Below are positions 15,614 through 24,685 of a DNA stretch of 43,923 nucleotides, in pieces. The first letter of the stretch is position 1; every line of letters begins with the position of its first letter. Position numbers and translations under genes: made by a program. The DNA comes from Algoriphagus sp. (GTDB taxonomy: Bacteria; Bacteroidota; Bacteroidia; Cytophagales; Cyclobacteriaceae). The stretch is from NCBI RefSeq assembly GCF_029254265.1, contig NZ_JAQWXX010000058.1:1-43923 (forward strand), given 5' to 3'. The notes below the pieces were generated by a model. It had not been told where the DNA came from, made no database searches, and was given only the letters and a program-made list of their open reading frames with translations.

Positions 15614-17030
15614 CTACGTGAACCTTAAGCATATTGGTTCTACCTTTTGCTTTCAGAGGCATACTCGCAGTGTTAATAATCACATCACCTGCATTTACAT
15701 GCCCGTCAGATTTAAGTTTATTCTCGATATCTGTGAAAGTAGCATCAGTAGAGATTTGATTGCTGTATAAATATGCTCTTACTCCCCAAACAAGGCTCAT
15801 TTGCGTCAGCAATTGCTTATTTCTTGTAAATACAAAAATATTAGCCAAAGGTCGATGTGAAGCGATTCTAAAACCAGTAAAACCGGACGAAGTAATTCCT
15901 ACAATAGCTTTTGCTTTCACATTTCGGGAAAGTCTTGAAGCCATCAACAAAAGGTTATTACTTAGAAAAGTCTCGTCTTCTTCAGGGATTTTGTAAAGGT
16001 TGTGATAAATATCTGCATTCTCCTCCAGATAGCTGATAATGCTGCTCATCGCTTTTACTGCATTTACAGGATATTTTCCAGAGGCAGTTTCAGCAGATAG
16101 CATCACTGCATCTGCTCCGTCTAATACCGCATTGGCAACGTCGTTTGTCTCCGCACGGGTTGGTCTAGGATTGACGATCATACTCTCCATCATCTGGGTA
16201 GCGATGATCACAGGTTTGCAAGCGAGCTTACACTTTTCTACGATTCTCTTTTGCCAAAGGGGAACAATCTCCATTGGAACTTCGACTCCCAAATCTCCTC
16301 TTGCCACCATTATAGCATCAGTTTCAGCGATGATTGCATCTATATTTTCTAATGCTTCAGGTTTCTCGATTTTAGCTACGATTTTACAAACTTTTCCTGC
16401 TGCTTCAATCCTATTTCTTAGATCTATGATATCCTCTGCAGTTCTTACAAAAGAAAGCGCAATCCAATCAACATCTTGACTCAAACCAAATATCAAATCC
16501 TCTTTATCTTTATTTGTAAGAGATGGAGCGCTGACTTTCGTGTTTGGGAGATTAATACCTTTTCTTGATTTAAGGATTCCTCCATGAATAACAGTACAGT
16601 TGACATTTTTACCATCAGTATTATTCACCAACACTTCGAGATTACCATCGTCAATCAAAATTCTATCTCCCGATACAACATCATTTGGCAAGTTTTGGTA
16701 GACCGTACTGACTAAAGAGCTTGTCCCGACCACAGGGTCATTTGTGATGGTGATTTGATCACCCGGATTGATTTGGACTCCATTATTTTCCACTTCCCCA
16801 ACACGGATTTTAGGCCCTTGAAGATCTTGAAGTATTCCAAGATGGGTATTTAGTTCTTGGTTTACTTGTCGAATAATTTGGATTACTTCTTGGTGGATTT
16901 CATGCGATCCATGAGAAAAATTTAATCGAAACACATTAGCACCCGCAGCTGCAAGGCTTTTTATTGTTTCATAATTATTTGATGCGGGACCGATCGTCGC
17001 AAGGATTTTGGTCTTGTTGAAATTACTCAT
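15606..17030 (-). CDS. pyk: pyruvate kinase
   Basis: The product has 474 residues and makes pyruvate and ATP from phosphoenolpyruvate. Motifs are FRLNFSHGSHE, the catalytic Lys in IVAKIEKPEAL, DAIMVARGDLGVEVP, and ATQMMESMI..PRPTRAETNDVANAVLDG, which contains the allosteric/active-site signature. The C-terminal domain is complete. The start MSNFNKTKILATIGPAS is standard. It starts seven bases after the IPExxxVDY gene stop and is probably cotranscribed with it, a pairing common in Bacteroidota. A terminator follows at 15552-15579. Confidence 0.97.
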   Translation of the reverse strand: MSNFNKTKILATIGPASNNYETIKSLAAAGANVFRLNFSHGSHEIHQEVIQIIRQVNQELNTHLGILQDLQGPKIRVGEVENNGVQINPGDQITITNDPVVGTSSLVSTVYQNLPNDVVSGDRILIDDGNLEVLVNNTDGKNVNCTVIHGGILKSRKGINLPNTKVSAPSLTNKDKEDLIFGLSQDVDWIALSFVRTAEDIIDLRNRIEAAGKVCKIVAKIEKPEALENIDAIIAETDAIMVARGDLGVEVPMEIVPLWQKRIVEKCKLACKPVIIATQMMESMIVNPRPTRAETNDVANAVLDGADAVMLSAETASGKYPVNAVKAMSSIISYLEENADIYHNLYKIPEEDETFLSNNLLLMASRLSRNVKAKAIVGITSSGFTGFRIASHRPLANIFVFTRNKQLLTQMSLVWGVRAYLYSNQISTDATFTDIENKLKSDGHVNAGDVIINTASMPLKAKGRTNMLKVHVVE

Positions 17031-17037
17031 TAGATTA

Positions 17038-17466
17038 TTAGTAGGTTAATAGGTTTTCTTTTGATTTTAATTTAGATACATCAAGTTTCATCACATTCTG
17101 AACTAATGGATTTTGAGATAGCTTCTCAGCAAATGTATTAATACTTATCTGAAAGGTCTCGTCTTGAACCAAAAGGAAATAATCCATTGATCGGAGTTCA
17201 GGGATAAGGTAAGAAATCTGATTTGTTGAATTCAGCGCTTTGTTTTTCAGAAGTTGAACAAAACCGTGTGGCAAAGAAAGAAAATATTGTGAGATTTTTA
17301 GGGAAGTTCCATTGTAAAAATCAAGTTCCAAATCTTCCACTTTTACTAAATTAAGTTCGAGCTCTCGATTGATTAACCAAGCAGCCTTATAGTCCCTTAC
17401 AGGGGAGACAAGCCCCAAAAGGTCAAAATCATACGCATGTTCAACTATTAATTTGGACTTCTTCAT
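17038..17466 (-). CDS. IPExxxVDY family protein
   Basis: This 142-residue cytoplasmic protein belongs to a Bacteroidota family named for a motif seen here as IPELRSMDYFLL. No enzyme motif is visible and its function is unknown. The conserved location between pyk and acpP suggests a link to central or lipid metabolism, or merely conserved gene order. It is first in an operon with pyk. It is divergent from acpP across a 152-base shared promoter region. Confidence 0.88.
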   Translation of the reverse strand: MKKSKLIVEHAYDFDLLGLVSPVRDYKAAWLINRELELNLVKVEDLELDFYNGTSLKISQYFLSLPHGFVQLLKNKALNSTNQISYLIPELRSMDYFLLVQDETFQISINTFAEKLSQNPLVQNVMKLDVSKLKSKENLLTY

Positions 17467-17488
17467 TAGGGAAGAAAATGAATCAAAA

Positions 17489-17496
17489 CAAAGTTA
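17489..17496 (-). promoter_or_regulatory. candidate -7 box for the IPExxxVDY-pyk operon
   Basis: The minus strand reads TAACTTTG, a perfect TAnnTTTG, 22 bases upstream of the ATG at 17466. The -33 position is poor (TATT in place of TTTG). It lies within the divergent promoter region shared with acpP. Confidence 0.4.
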
Positions 17497-17556
17497 GAAA
17501 TAAAAATTCAACGGGAATAGTTAGCAATTTGCATAAAAATTTACTTCGATCTTTTC

Positions 17557-17588
17557 TTTGCCAATTAGGTTTTAAATATATTTCTTTG
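17557..17588 (+). promoter_or_regulatory. candidate promoter of the acpP-fabF-rnc operon
   Basis: The -33 element TTTG (17557-17560) is separated by 20 bases from TTTCTTTG (17581-17588), a one-mismatch match to the Bacteroidota -7 box TAnnTTTG. The acpP ATG is 30 bases further on. Both elements and the spacing fit the sigma-A type promoter of this phylum. Confidence 0.5.
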
Positions 17589-17618
17589 CGTAGTGTTATT
17601 AACTAAACTGATCACAAA

Positions 17619-17855
17619 ATGTCTGAAATTGCACAAAAAGTAAAAGCCATCATCGTTGACAAACTTGGCGTAGAAGAGTCTGAAGTCACTTTAGAGGCAA
17701 GCTTCACCAATGATCTTGGTGCTGATTCTCTTGATACTGTAGAATTAATCATGGAATTCGAAAAGGAGTTCAATCTATCTATTCCTGACGATCAAGCTGA
17801 GCAAATCGGAACAGTTGGACAGGCTGTCTCTTATTTGGAGGCAAACGTTAAGTAA
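17619..17855 (+). CDS. acpP: acyl carrier protein
   Basis: The product has 78 residues, is acidic and four-helical. It carries growing acyl chains on 4'-phosphopantetheine attached to Ser37 in [12 protein letters not shown]. Sequence and length are fully typical. It is the first gene of acpP-fabF-rnc-nadE-lgt, with fabF starting 19 bases after its stop. A candidate promoter lies at 17557-17588. Confidence 0.98.
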   Translation: MSEIAQKVKAIIVDKLGVEESEVTLEASFTNDLGADSLDTVELIMEFEKEFNLSIPDDQAEQIGTVGQAVSYLEANVK

Positions 17856-17874
17856 TAATTTATAAATTCATTCC

Positions 17875-19125
17875 ATGAATTTAAAAAGAGTTGTTGTAAC
17901 AGGCATAGGTGCTCTCACACCAATAGGTAATACCGCTCCAGAGTTTTGGAAAGGTCTTTCTAATGGTGTGAGCGGTGCTGCGCCTATTACTAGATTCGAT
18001 GCCTCTCTATTCAAGACACAATTTGCATGCGAAGTCAAAAACTTTGATATCGAGCAATTTATTGATAGAAAAGAGGCGCGCAAAATGGATCCCTTCACTC
18101 AGTTTGCCATGGTAGCAGCCGATGAGGCTATGGTAGATTCAGGTTTAGATCTTGAAAAAATTGATAAATCAAGAGCCGGAGTAATCTGGGGATCAGGAAT
18201 TGGTGGCTTACGGACATTTCAAGACGAAGTGACTGCATTCGCTTTAGGTGATGGTACGCCTAGATTTAATCCATTCTTCATACCGAAGATGATTGCTGAT
18301 ATCAGCGCAGGCTTTATCTCAATTAAATACGGTTTTCGTGGACCAAACTTCGTTACCGTTTCTGCCTGTGCTTCTGCTACCAATGCCCTGATTGATGCAT
18401 TCAATTACATCAGACTAGGCAAAGCTGATATTTTTATCAGTGGTGGATCTGAAGCAGCAGTAACTGAGGCTGGAATAGGTGGTTTCAATGCCATGAAAGC
18501 ACTATCTCAAAGAAATGATTCTCCTGAAACAGCTTCTCGACCATTTGATAAAGATCGAGATGGATTTGTTTTAGGTGAAGGTGCTGGTGCATTGATTTTG
18601 GAAGAATATGAATTCGCTAAAGCTCGCGGCGCTAGAATTTACGCAGAACTTGTAGGTGGAGGAATGACTGCTGATGCTAATCACATCACTGCTCCGCATC
18701 CTGAAGGTCTTGGTGCTAGCAGTGTGATGAAAATTGCATTAGAAGATGCTAATATTTCACCAGAAGCGATTGATTATGTAAATGTTCATGGTACTTCCAC
18801 TCCTTTGGGAGATGTGAGTGAAACCAAAGCGATTGAAACGGTTTTTGGAGAACATGCTTACAAAATGAATATCAGTAGTACTAAATCAATGACTGGTCAC
18901 TTATTAGGAGCTGCAGGGGCAATAGAAGCTATTGCATGTATCTATGCTATCAACAATAGCTTAGTCCCTCCTACGATCAATCACTTTACGGATGATGAGA
19001 GTTTTGACAAGCGTCTGAATTTAACTTTCAATACCGCGCAAAAAAGAGAAATCAACTATGCGTTGAGCAATACTTTTGGATTTGGAGGACATAATTGTTC
19101 TGTCATATTCAAAAAATACAATTAA
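17875..19125 (+). CDS. fabF: beta-ketoacyl-ACP synthase II
   Basis: This 416-residue condensing enzyme of type II fatty-acid synthesis extends acyl-ACP with malonyl-ACP. The catalytic triad is Cys165 (VSACASATNA), His305 (NVHGTSTPLGD) and His342 (SMTGHLLGAAG), with Lys337. NTFGFGGHN near the C-terminus is standard. It partners with the ACP encoded just upstream. The rnc gene follows after eight bases. Confidence 0.98.
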   Translation: MNLKRVVVTGIGALTPIGNTAPEFWKGLSNGVSGAAPITRFDASLFKTQFACEVKNFDIEQFIDRKEARKMDPFTQFAMVAADEAMVDSGLDLEKIDKSRAGVIWGSGIGGLRTFQDEVTAFALGDGTPRFNPFFIPKMIADISAGFISIKYGFRGPNFVTVSACASATNALIDAFNYIRLGKADIFISGGSEAAVTEAGIGGFNAMKALSQRNDSPETASRPFDKDRDGFVLGEGAGALILEEYEFAKARGARIYAELVGGGMTADANHITAPHPEGLGASSVMKIALEDANISPEAIDYVNVHGTSTPLGDVSETKAIETVFGEHAYKMNISSTKSMTGHLLGAAGAIEAIACIYAINNSLVPPTINHFTDDESFDKRLNLTFNTAQKREINYALSNTFGFGGHNCSVIFKKYN

Positions 19126-19133
19126 TCCCAGTT

Positions 19134-19874
19134 TTGAAATTATTTCAAAGACTCGGGATACAGTTTTTTTTCTTAAGTGAAAAAGACAAAAGGCTTGCTT
19201 CCTCCATCAAAATGATGATAGGAAGCAGGCCTTTAAATTTATCTCTATACAAGTTATCCCTGACTCCCACAGGACTCAGCGACGAAACAACCAAGGGGTT
19301 TAGAATCTCCAACGAACGTCTTGAATTTTTAGGAGATGCTATTCTTGGTGCGGTAGTGGCTGAATATCTTTTTTTGAAATACCCTTACAGAGATGAGGGC
19401 TTCTTGACCGAAACACGCTCCAAACTGGTCAATCGAGAAAATCTAAATCATACAGGGATAAAAATCGGATTAAAAAAGATTTTGGATATGGAAATCGGTG
19501 ATCGGAGTTTTACCGGCAATAAGTCCTTATTCGGAGATATTTTGGAAGCATTTATCGGTGCGATATACATGGATAAAGGCTACAAATTCACAAAATCATT
19601 TATACTGAATCGAATTTTGCTTCATATGGATTTGGATGATATGATTGCAACCACGACCAACTACAAGAGCAAGATTATCGAGTGGTCTCAAAAGGTCAAT
19701 AAACAGATTGAATACAAAGTGGTTTCTATAAATGGAAATCAACGATTCAAAGAATTTATTGTGGCCTTACATGTAGAAAATGAGTCAGTAGCACAAGGCA
19801 AAGGGGCTACAAAGAAGAAAGCTGAACAAGAAGCATCAAAAAATGCTTGCGAAATCCTCAAAATTGCAACTTAA
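19134..19874 (+). CDS. rnc: ribonuclease III
   Basis: This 246-residue double-strand RNA endonuclease processes rRNA and some mRNAs. It has the RNase III signature NERLEFLGD (60-68), the second catalytic block GDILEAFIGAIY with Glu138, and a C-terminal dsRNA-binding domain (about 175-243) with QGKGATKKKAEQEAS. The best start is TTG 19134 (MKLFQRLGIQ), eight bases after the fabF stop. No in-frame ATG or GTG precedes the catalytic fold at a fitting place, and the open frame back to 19095 would overlap fabF. The acpP-fabF-rnc order is widely conserved in bacteria. Confidence 0.94.
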   Translation: MKLFQRLGIQFFFLSEKDKRLASSIKMMIGSRPLNLSLYKLSLTPTGLSDETTKGFRISNERLEFLGDAILGAVVAEYLFLKYPYRDEGFLTETRSKLVNRENLNHTGIKIGLKKILDMEIGDRSFTGNKSLFGDILEAFIGAIYMDKGYKFTKSFILNRILLHMDLDDMIATTTNYKSKIIEWSQKVNKQIEYKVVSINGNQRFKEFIVALHVENESVAQGKGATKKKAEQEASKNACEILKIAT

Positions 19875-19906
19875 GCAAGTAAATTTACAGTCTACCTAAC
19901 TGACGA

Positions 19907-21745
19907 ATGCCCCCTATTAAAATCGCTGCAGCAACACTTAATCAGACTCCACTAGATTGGAAAGGGAACCTAGACCGAATCAAAGAAGGTATTGAAAAAG
20001 CTAAGAATGAACAGGTTGAAATCCTTTGCTTCCCAGAACTTTCGATAACTGGATATGGTAGCGAAGATCTTTTTTTAAGCTATTGGTATCCCCGAAAAGC
20101 ATTAACACAGCTAGCACAGCTCATCCCTTTCTGTACAGACATTACTGTGGCAGTGGGTTTGCCTGTTCGAATTCAAGACAAAGTTTATAATACAGTTGCC
20201 ATAATAGAAAATGCGAAACTTAAAGGATTCGTAGCAAAGCAGTTTATGGCCATTGATGGAGTTCATTATGAATTCCGATGGTTCACCCCTTGGAAGGCAA
20301 ATGAGATCATTCAACTGGAATTTGAAGGAGAAAAATATCCATTTGGAGATTTGACTTTTCATCACAAAGAAATTCATTACGGTTTTGAAATCTGCGAAGA
20401 TGCCTGGAGGGGAGACATTCGTCCTGGATATAGGCTTTGTGAACGGAAAGTAGATTTAATCTTTAATCCAAGTGCAAGTCATTTTGCGATGGGTAAAAGT
20501 ACTTTGAGAGAGGAACTAGTCACTCAAAGTTCAAAGACTTTTGATTGCTTTTATTGTTATGTGAATCTCCTTGGAAATGAGGCTGGAAAAATGATTTTCG
20601 ATGGAGAAATCATGCTTGCAAAATCTGGTGAATTAATTGCTAAAAATGGGCTTTTATCATATCAGGATGTCCAAGTAAAATCTTTTTTTCTTTCTTCAGA
20701 AAAGCAAGAAATCACCCCAATACTTTCTAAAGAAGAAGAATTTGTACAAGCTGCATCTCTTGGTCTTTTTGATTATTTAAGGAAAAGCCGATCAAAAGGA
20801 TTTGTGCTTTCGCTATCCGGCGGCGCAGATTCTTCAACCATTGCCATTTTAGTATCTGAAATGGTGAAAAGAGGTATAAAGGAACTAGGTTTAGAATCAT
20901 TTATCCAAAAAACTGGAATTTCGATTTCCTTGAAAGGGAATAATTCTGAGAAAGAGATTGTGGGGGAATTATTGACTACGGCCTACCAAGGCACTTCAAA
21001 TTCCTCAGATGAAACTTTTCAAAGTGCTGAAAAACTTGCAGAAAGTATAGGTGCAAAATTCTACAATTGGACAATCGACGAAGAGATTAACTCCTACACT
21101 AAAAAGATTGAGAAGGCAATTGGTCGAAAATTATCTTGGGAGACGGACGATATTACTCTCCAAAATATCCAAGCTCGAACTCGATCGCCGATCATCTGGA
21201 TGCTTGCAAATATTAATAATGCCTTATTACTTTCTACTTCAAATAGAAGCGAGGGTGATGTTGGCTATACCACCATGGACGGGGATACCAGTGGAAGCAT
21301 TTCTCCGATCGCAGCGGTAGATAAATTTTTCATCTTAAAATGGCTTACTTGGGCAGAAAAAAATCTAGACCAGCCTGGACTTAAGTGGGTAAATGCTCTT
21401 CAACCTAGTGCAGAACTACGGCCTTTGGAAAGATCACAAACTGATGAAAAAGACCTTATGCCTTATTCAGTGATTTTAGAAATCGAAAAATTAGCTATAA
21501 AAGATCGAAGATCACCACAAGATGTATATCTGATTTTAAATGACGAACTAGATCTCGATCCAACAGTACTAAAGGGTTTTATCAAAAAATTCTTCCAACT
21601 TTGGTCCCGAAACCAGTGGAAAAGAGAACGATTTGCACCTTCTTTTCACCTAGATGAGTTTAGTGTGGACCCTAAAACATGGTACAGATTCCCAATCCTC
21701 TCAGGAGGATATAATGAAGAACTCGAACAATTAGAACAACTCTAA
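19907..21745 (+). CDS. nadE: glutamine-dependent NAD(+) synthase
   Basis: This 612-residue enzyme amidates nicotinate adenine dinucleotide to NAD+. The N-terminal nitrilase-type glutaminase (about 4-270) has the triad Glu44 (FPELSITGYG), Lys111 and Cys163 (FEICEDAW), so it can draw ammonia from glutamine. The C-terminal synthetase has the PP-loop LSLSGGADSS (301-309) and STSNRSE. It starts 32 bases after rnc and ends 10 bases before lgt. Confidence 0.97.
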   Translation: MPPIKIAAATLNQTPLDWKGNLDRIKEGIEKAKNEQVEILCFPELSITGYGSEDLFLSYWYPRKALTQLAQLIPFCTDITVAVGLPVRIQDKVYNTVAIIENAKLKGFVAKQFMAIDGVHYEFRWFTPWKANEIIQLEFEGEKYPFGDLTFHHKEIHYGFEICEDAWRGDIRPGYRLCERKVDLIFNPSASHFAMGKSTLREELVTQSSKTFDCFYCYVNLLGNEAGKMIFDGEIMLAKSGELIAKNGLLSYQDVQVKSFFLSSEKQEITPILSKEEEFVQAASLGLFDYLRKSRSKGFVLSLSGGADSSTIAILVSEMVKRGIKELGLESFIQKTGISISLKGNNSEKEIVGELLTTAYQGTSNSSDETFQSAEKLAESIGAKFYNWTIDEEINSYTKKIEKAIGRKLSWETDDITLQNIQARTRSPIIWMLANINNALLLSTSNRSEGDVGYTTMDGDTSGSISPIAAVDKFFILKWLTWAEKNLDQPGLKWVNALQPSAELRPLERSQTDEKDLMPYSVILEIEKLAIKDRRSPQDVYLILNDELDLDPTVLKGFIKKFFQLWSRNQWKRERFAPSFHLDEFSVDPKTWYRFPILSGGYNEELEQLEQL

Positions 21746-21755
21746 TCACCAAATT

Positions 21756-22859
21756 ATGCTTGAATCAATTCTAAGTTACGTAGTATGGGATCCTAACCCG
21801 GCAGTTTTCCCGGGTTTTGAGCGATTACGTTGGTATAGTTTACTTTTTGCCTTGGGCTTTATTATCTCACAGCAATTCATGGTTTATTTTTTCCGTAAGG
21901 AAGGTCAAGATGAAAACCTAGTCGACAAACTGACTATTTATATGGTTTTAGCGACTATAATAGGCGCTAGACTTGGTCACGTCCTGTTTTATGAGCCAGA
22001 AAAATACCTAAGTAATCCAATAGATATTCTGAAAGTTTGGGAAGGAGGACTTGCAAGTCACGGAGCTGCAATAGCAATTTTAATTGCATTATGGATTTAT
22101 GCAAAAAAGACACCTGGGCAAAGCTATCTCTGGGTAGTAGATCGAATTGTAATCGTCACCGCAATGACAGGCGCTTTAATCCGATTTGGAAACCTAATGA
22201 ATTCAGAAATAGGTGGAAAAGAGACCTTAACGGACAATGGCTTTGTTTATGCTTGGCATATAGAAGAATTACTCCAATCACTTAGAGTTCCTGTGGAATC
22301 AATCGAAGCCTACAAACCAACTGATCGCCAAGGGGAATTGCAAGGGAATGGAATTGTCCCTATGAACATCGATATAGAAATCAATAAGGGCACCTATGAT
22401 TTAGCTGATCTCGAGAATACCTTAAGAAGAGACATTAAATATGCACTGACCCAGTTTAATTCCTCCAAAAATTACTATGCAGAACAAGTGGAGACACCGC
22501 TTGATTTGACAATAGTAGATCAGGGAGATCACTATTTGGCAACAGTAAAGACCTTTGGAAAAGCTAAACATCCTACCCAGATTTATGAATCAATTTCATA
22601 TTTCATCATTTTCTTGATCCTATTAGCCATTTGGAATCATTACCGTGAAAGAACACCAGAGGGACTGCTCCTTGGGCTTTTCTTGATTAGTGTATTTGGA
22701 ATGCGATTTGTTTGGGAGTTTTTCAAAGAAAATCAAGTTGACTTTGAAGAATCAATGGCATTCAACATGGGTCAACTGCTAAGTGTTCCTCTTGTGCTTG
22801 GAGGTATTGTTTTAGTAATACTAGCCTTAAAAAAGGGACCTAAGTCTTTGAAAAATTAA
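21756..22859 (+). CDS. lgt: prolipoprotein diacylglyceryl transferase
   Basis: This 367-residue inner-membrane enzyme attaches diacylglycerol to the lipobox Cys of prolipoproteins. Essential residues are present: His102 (GGLASHG) and Arg143 in [11 protein letters not shown], plus the HPTQIYE motif (272-278) and seven or so membrane segments. It is about 75 residues longer than the E. coli enzyme because of an insertion around 165-270, probably periplasmic. Predicted lipoproteins in this window (acylase, FAS1, TPR) would be substrates. It starts 10 bases after nadE. Its stop overlaps convergent yidD by four bases. Confidence 0.95.
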   Translation: MLESILSYVVWDPNPAVFPGFERLRWYSLLFALGFIISQQFMVYFFRKEGQDENLVDKLTIYMVLATIIGARLGHVLFYEPEKYLSNPIDILKVWEGGLASHGAAIAILIALWIYAKKTPGQSYLWVVDRIVIVTAMTGALIRFGNLMNSEIGGKETLTDNGFVYAWHIEELLQSLRVPVESIEAYKPTDRQGELQGNGIVPMNIDIEINKGTYDLADLENTLRRDIKYALTQFNSSKNYYAEQVETPLDLTIVDQGDHYLATVKTFGKAKHPTQIYESISYFIIFLILLAIWNHYRERTPEGLLLGLFLISVFGMRFVWEFFKENQVDFEESMAFNMGQLLSVPLVLGGIVLVILALKKGPKSLKN

Positions 22860-23080
22860 GGAACAGGATCATGACCATGTCCACCCCATGGATTGCAACT
22901 AATTATTCGCTTGATTCCCAACCAGCCTCCTTTGAAAACTCCGTGTTTCAAAATTGCCTCTTTGGTATATTGGCTGCAAGTGGGAGTATATCTACAACTT
23001 GCAGGAAAAAGTGGAGAAATAGTGTATTGATATACCAAAACTGGAAATATTGCTATCTTTCGAACGATGGTCTTAAACAT
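22856..23080 (-). CDS. yidD: membrane protein insertion efficiency factor
   Basis: This 74-residue protein has the family hallmarks [20 protein letters not shown] and [10 protein letters not shown], with three conserved cysteines. YidD family members assist YidC-dependent membrane insertion. It has an amphipathic N-terminal helix and no cleavable signal. It is a single gene on the minus strand, convergent with lgt with a four-base overlap and divergent from the Omp85-like gene. Confidence 0.96.
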   Translation of the reverse strand: MFKTIVRKIAIFPVLVYQYTISPLFPASCRYTPTCSQYTKEAILKHGVFKGGWLGIKRIISCNPWGGHGHDPVP

Positions 23081-23143
23081 GATTTGATTTTAAATTAAAG
23101 GCAATCTATCATTTAACCAAAAATACTTCTTTCCGATTCCATC

Positions 23144-24595
23144 TTGCTATCCAAGCGACTACATATCACCTTCTTTTTTTCTGCCTTCATTTTGATTTTC
23201 GGAGTATCAGTTCCGATTCCTAGTATTGCACAAAATGATAATTCTCTGGCACCCTCTAATGAGCGCAAAGTAAAGGTGAATAATATCTTTATTATCGGAA
23301 ATGAAAAAACTAAAAAATCAATTATTTTTCGAGAATTGGATTTTGTTACTGACTACTATTATGATTGGGAAACACTTCTTGAAATATTAGTTGCTGACCA
23401 GAAGAAAATTTATAATCTGAGGCTTTTTACATCCGTAGAGATTACCCCTCTTGAAATAGATGAAAAAGAAATAGAAGTGCTCATCACAGTGAAAGAGCGT
23501 TGGTATCTTCTACCTCAATTAATATTCCAACTTGCAGACAGGAATTTTGCAGAATGGTGGACGAATCAGAACAGAGACTTTTCAAGGGTGAATTTTGGCC
23601 TTCGCTTAAGTCATTCGAATGTCGCCGGGAGAAATGAAAAACTGAGATTCTCAGGACAGTTGGGCTTTACCAGGGCTTTGGATATTCAGTACAGTAAACC
23701 ATATATTGATAAAAAGCAGAAACATGGCTTAGCTTTCCAGGTGAATTTCAATGAGAATAAAACCATCCCTATAAAGTCAGAATTTAACAGACAAGTATTT
23801 TATACATCAGAAGATGAAAGGGTACTGCGCAAGAACTTTGGCGCTGCTGTCAGGTATACCTACCGCAGGAGTTTCTATAATTTCCATTTTTTCACTCTGG
23901 GTTATACTAACACTTCTATAGATCCTGAAATATTGGTACAGAGTCCCTCCTACTTTCAAAATGGAAAGACACAACTTCAGTATCTCTATGGAACTTATAT
24001 TTTCAGACATGATCGACGTGACAATGTTGCCTATGCCACTGATGGAGAATTACTCCAACTTTCGATTACCAAATACGGGATCTTTTTTGTTGAGGATTTG
24101 GATGAAGTAGAAGTGAGCATTACTGCCAATAAATACTTCAAGTTTAATGATCGTTTCAATTTCAATACAGGATTGACCGCAGACTGGTTCCTAAGTCAAA
24201 GCCAACCTTACACTTTGGTTCGTGGGATTGGATATTCTCCTGATTTTATTAGAGGTTATGAGTTGAATGTAGTCGAAGGACAGCAGCTCTATGTTCATAA
24301 AAACAGTTTCCGCTGGAAAATCTTTGATAAGGAGTATGACATTTCGAGGTATTCCAAATTGGAGCAGTTTAGTACCATCCCAATCCGATTATATTGGAGT
24401 GCCAATTTTGACCATGGTTATGTCACTGATCGAAATAAAATCCCTGAGAATTCCCGATTGACAAATACATATCTATTCGGATATGGAATGGGAATAGATT
24501 TGGTTGGTTTCTATGACTCAGTACTGAGATTTGAGTATTCGCTTAATAATAGCGGTGAGGGTAATTTCTTTTTCAATTTCAAGACTCCTTTCTAA
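23144..24595 (+). CDS. Omp85/BamA-like outer-membrane protein with one POTRA domain
   Basis: The product has 483 residues with a signal peptide (about 1-30, ending SIAQ). A single POTRA domain (about 43-120: VNNIFIIGNEKTKKSIIFRELDF then LFTSVEITPLEIDEKEIEVLITVKERW) leads into a beta-barrel ending in phenylalanine (NFKTPF), as outer-membrane barrels do. It is much shorter than BamA and resembles lineage-specific Omp85 relatives, so a role in outer-membrane assembly or transport is plausible but unproven. The only available start is TTG 23144, with no in-frame ATG before the signal peptide. It is divergent from yidD. Confidence 0.85.
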   Translation: MLSKRLHITFFFSAFILIFGVSVPIPSIAQNDNSLAPSNERKVKVNNIFIIGNEKTKKSIIFRELDFVTDYYYDWETLLEILVADQKKIYNLRLFTSVEITPLEIDEKEIEVLITVKERWYLLPQLIFQLADRNFAEWWTNQNRDFSRVNFGLRLSHSNVAGRNEKLRFSGQLGFTRALDIQYSKPYIDKKQKHGLAFQVNFNENKTIPIKSEFNRQVFYTSEDERVLRKNFGAAVRYTYRRSFYNFHFFTLGYTNTSIDPEILVQSPSYFQNGKTQLQYLYGTYIFRHDRRDNVAYATDGELLQLSITKYGIFFVEDLDEVEVSITANKYFKFNDRFNFNTGLTADWFLSQSQPYTLVRGIGYSPDFIRGYELNVVEGQQLYVHKNSFRWKIFDKEYDISRYSKLEQFSTIPIRLYWSANFDHGYVTDRNKIPENSRLTNTYLFGYGMGIDLVGFYDSVLRFEYSLNNSGEGNFFFNFKTPF

Positions 24596-24685
24596 GCTTT
24601 TTTTGAATTCTTTTTTCTGGAAAAATCTGGACTTAGTTGAAAATTAAAATTTTTAACTAAATTCAACATCAAATTTTTTCCAATC

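Noticed and set aside
19095..19133. RNase III start at TTG 19095 inside fabF
   Set aside because: It would overlap fabF by 31 bases and add residues absent from the family; TTG 19134 fits the family start and lies eight bases after the fabF stop.
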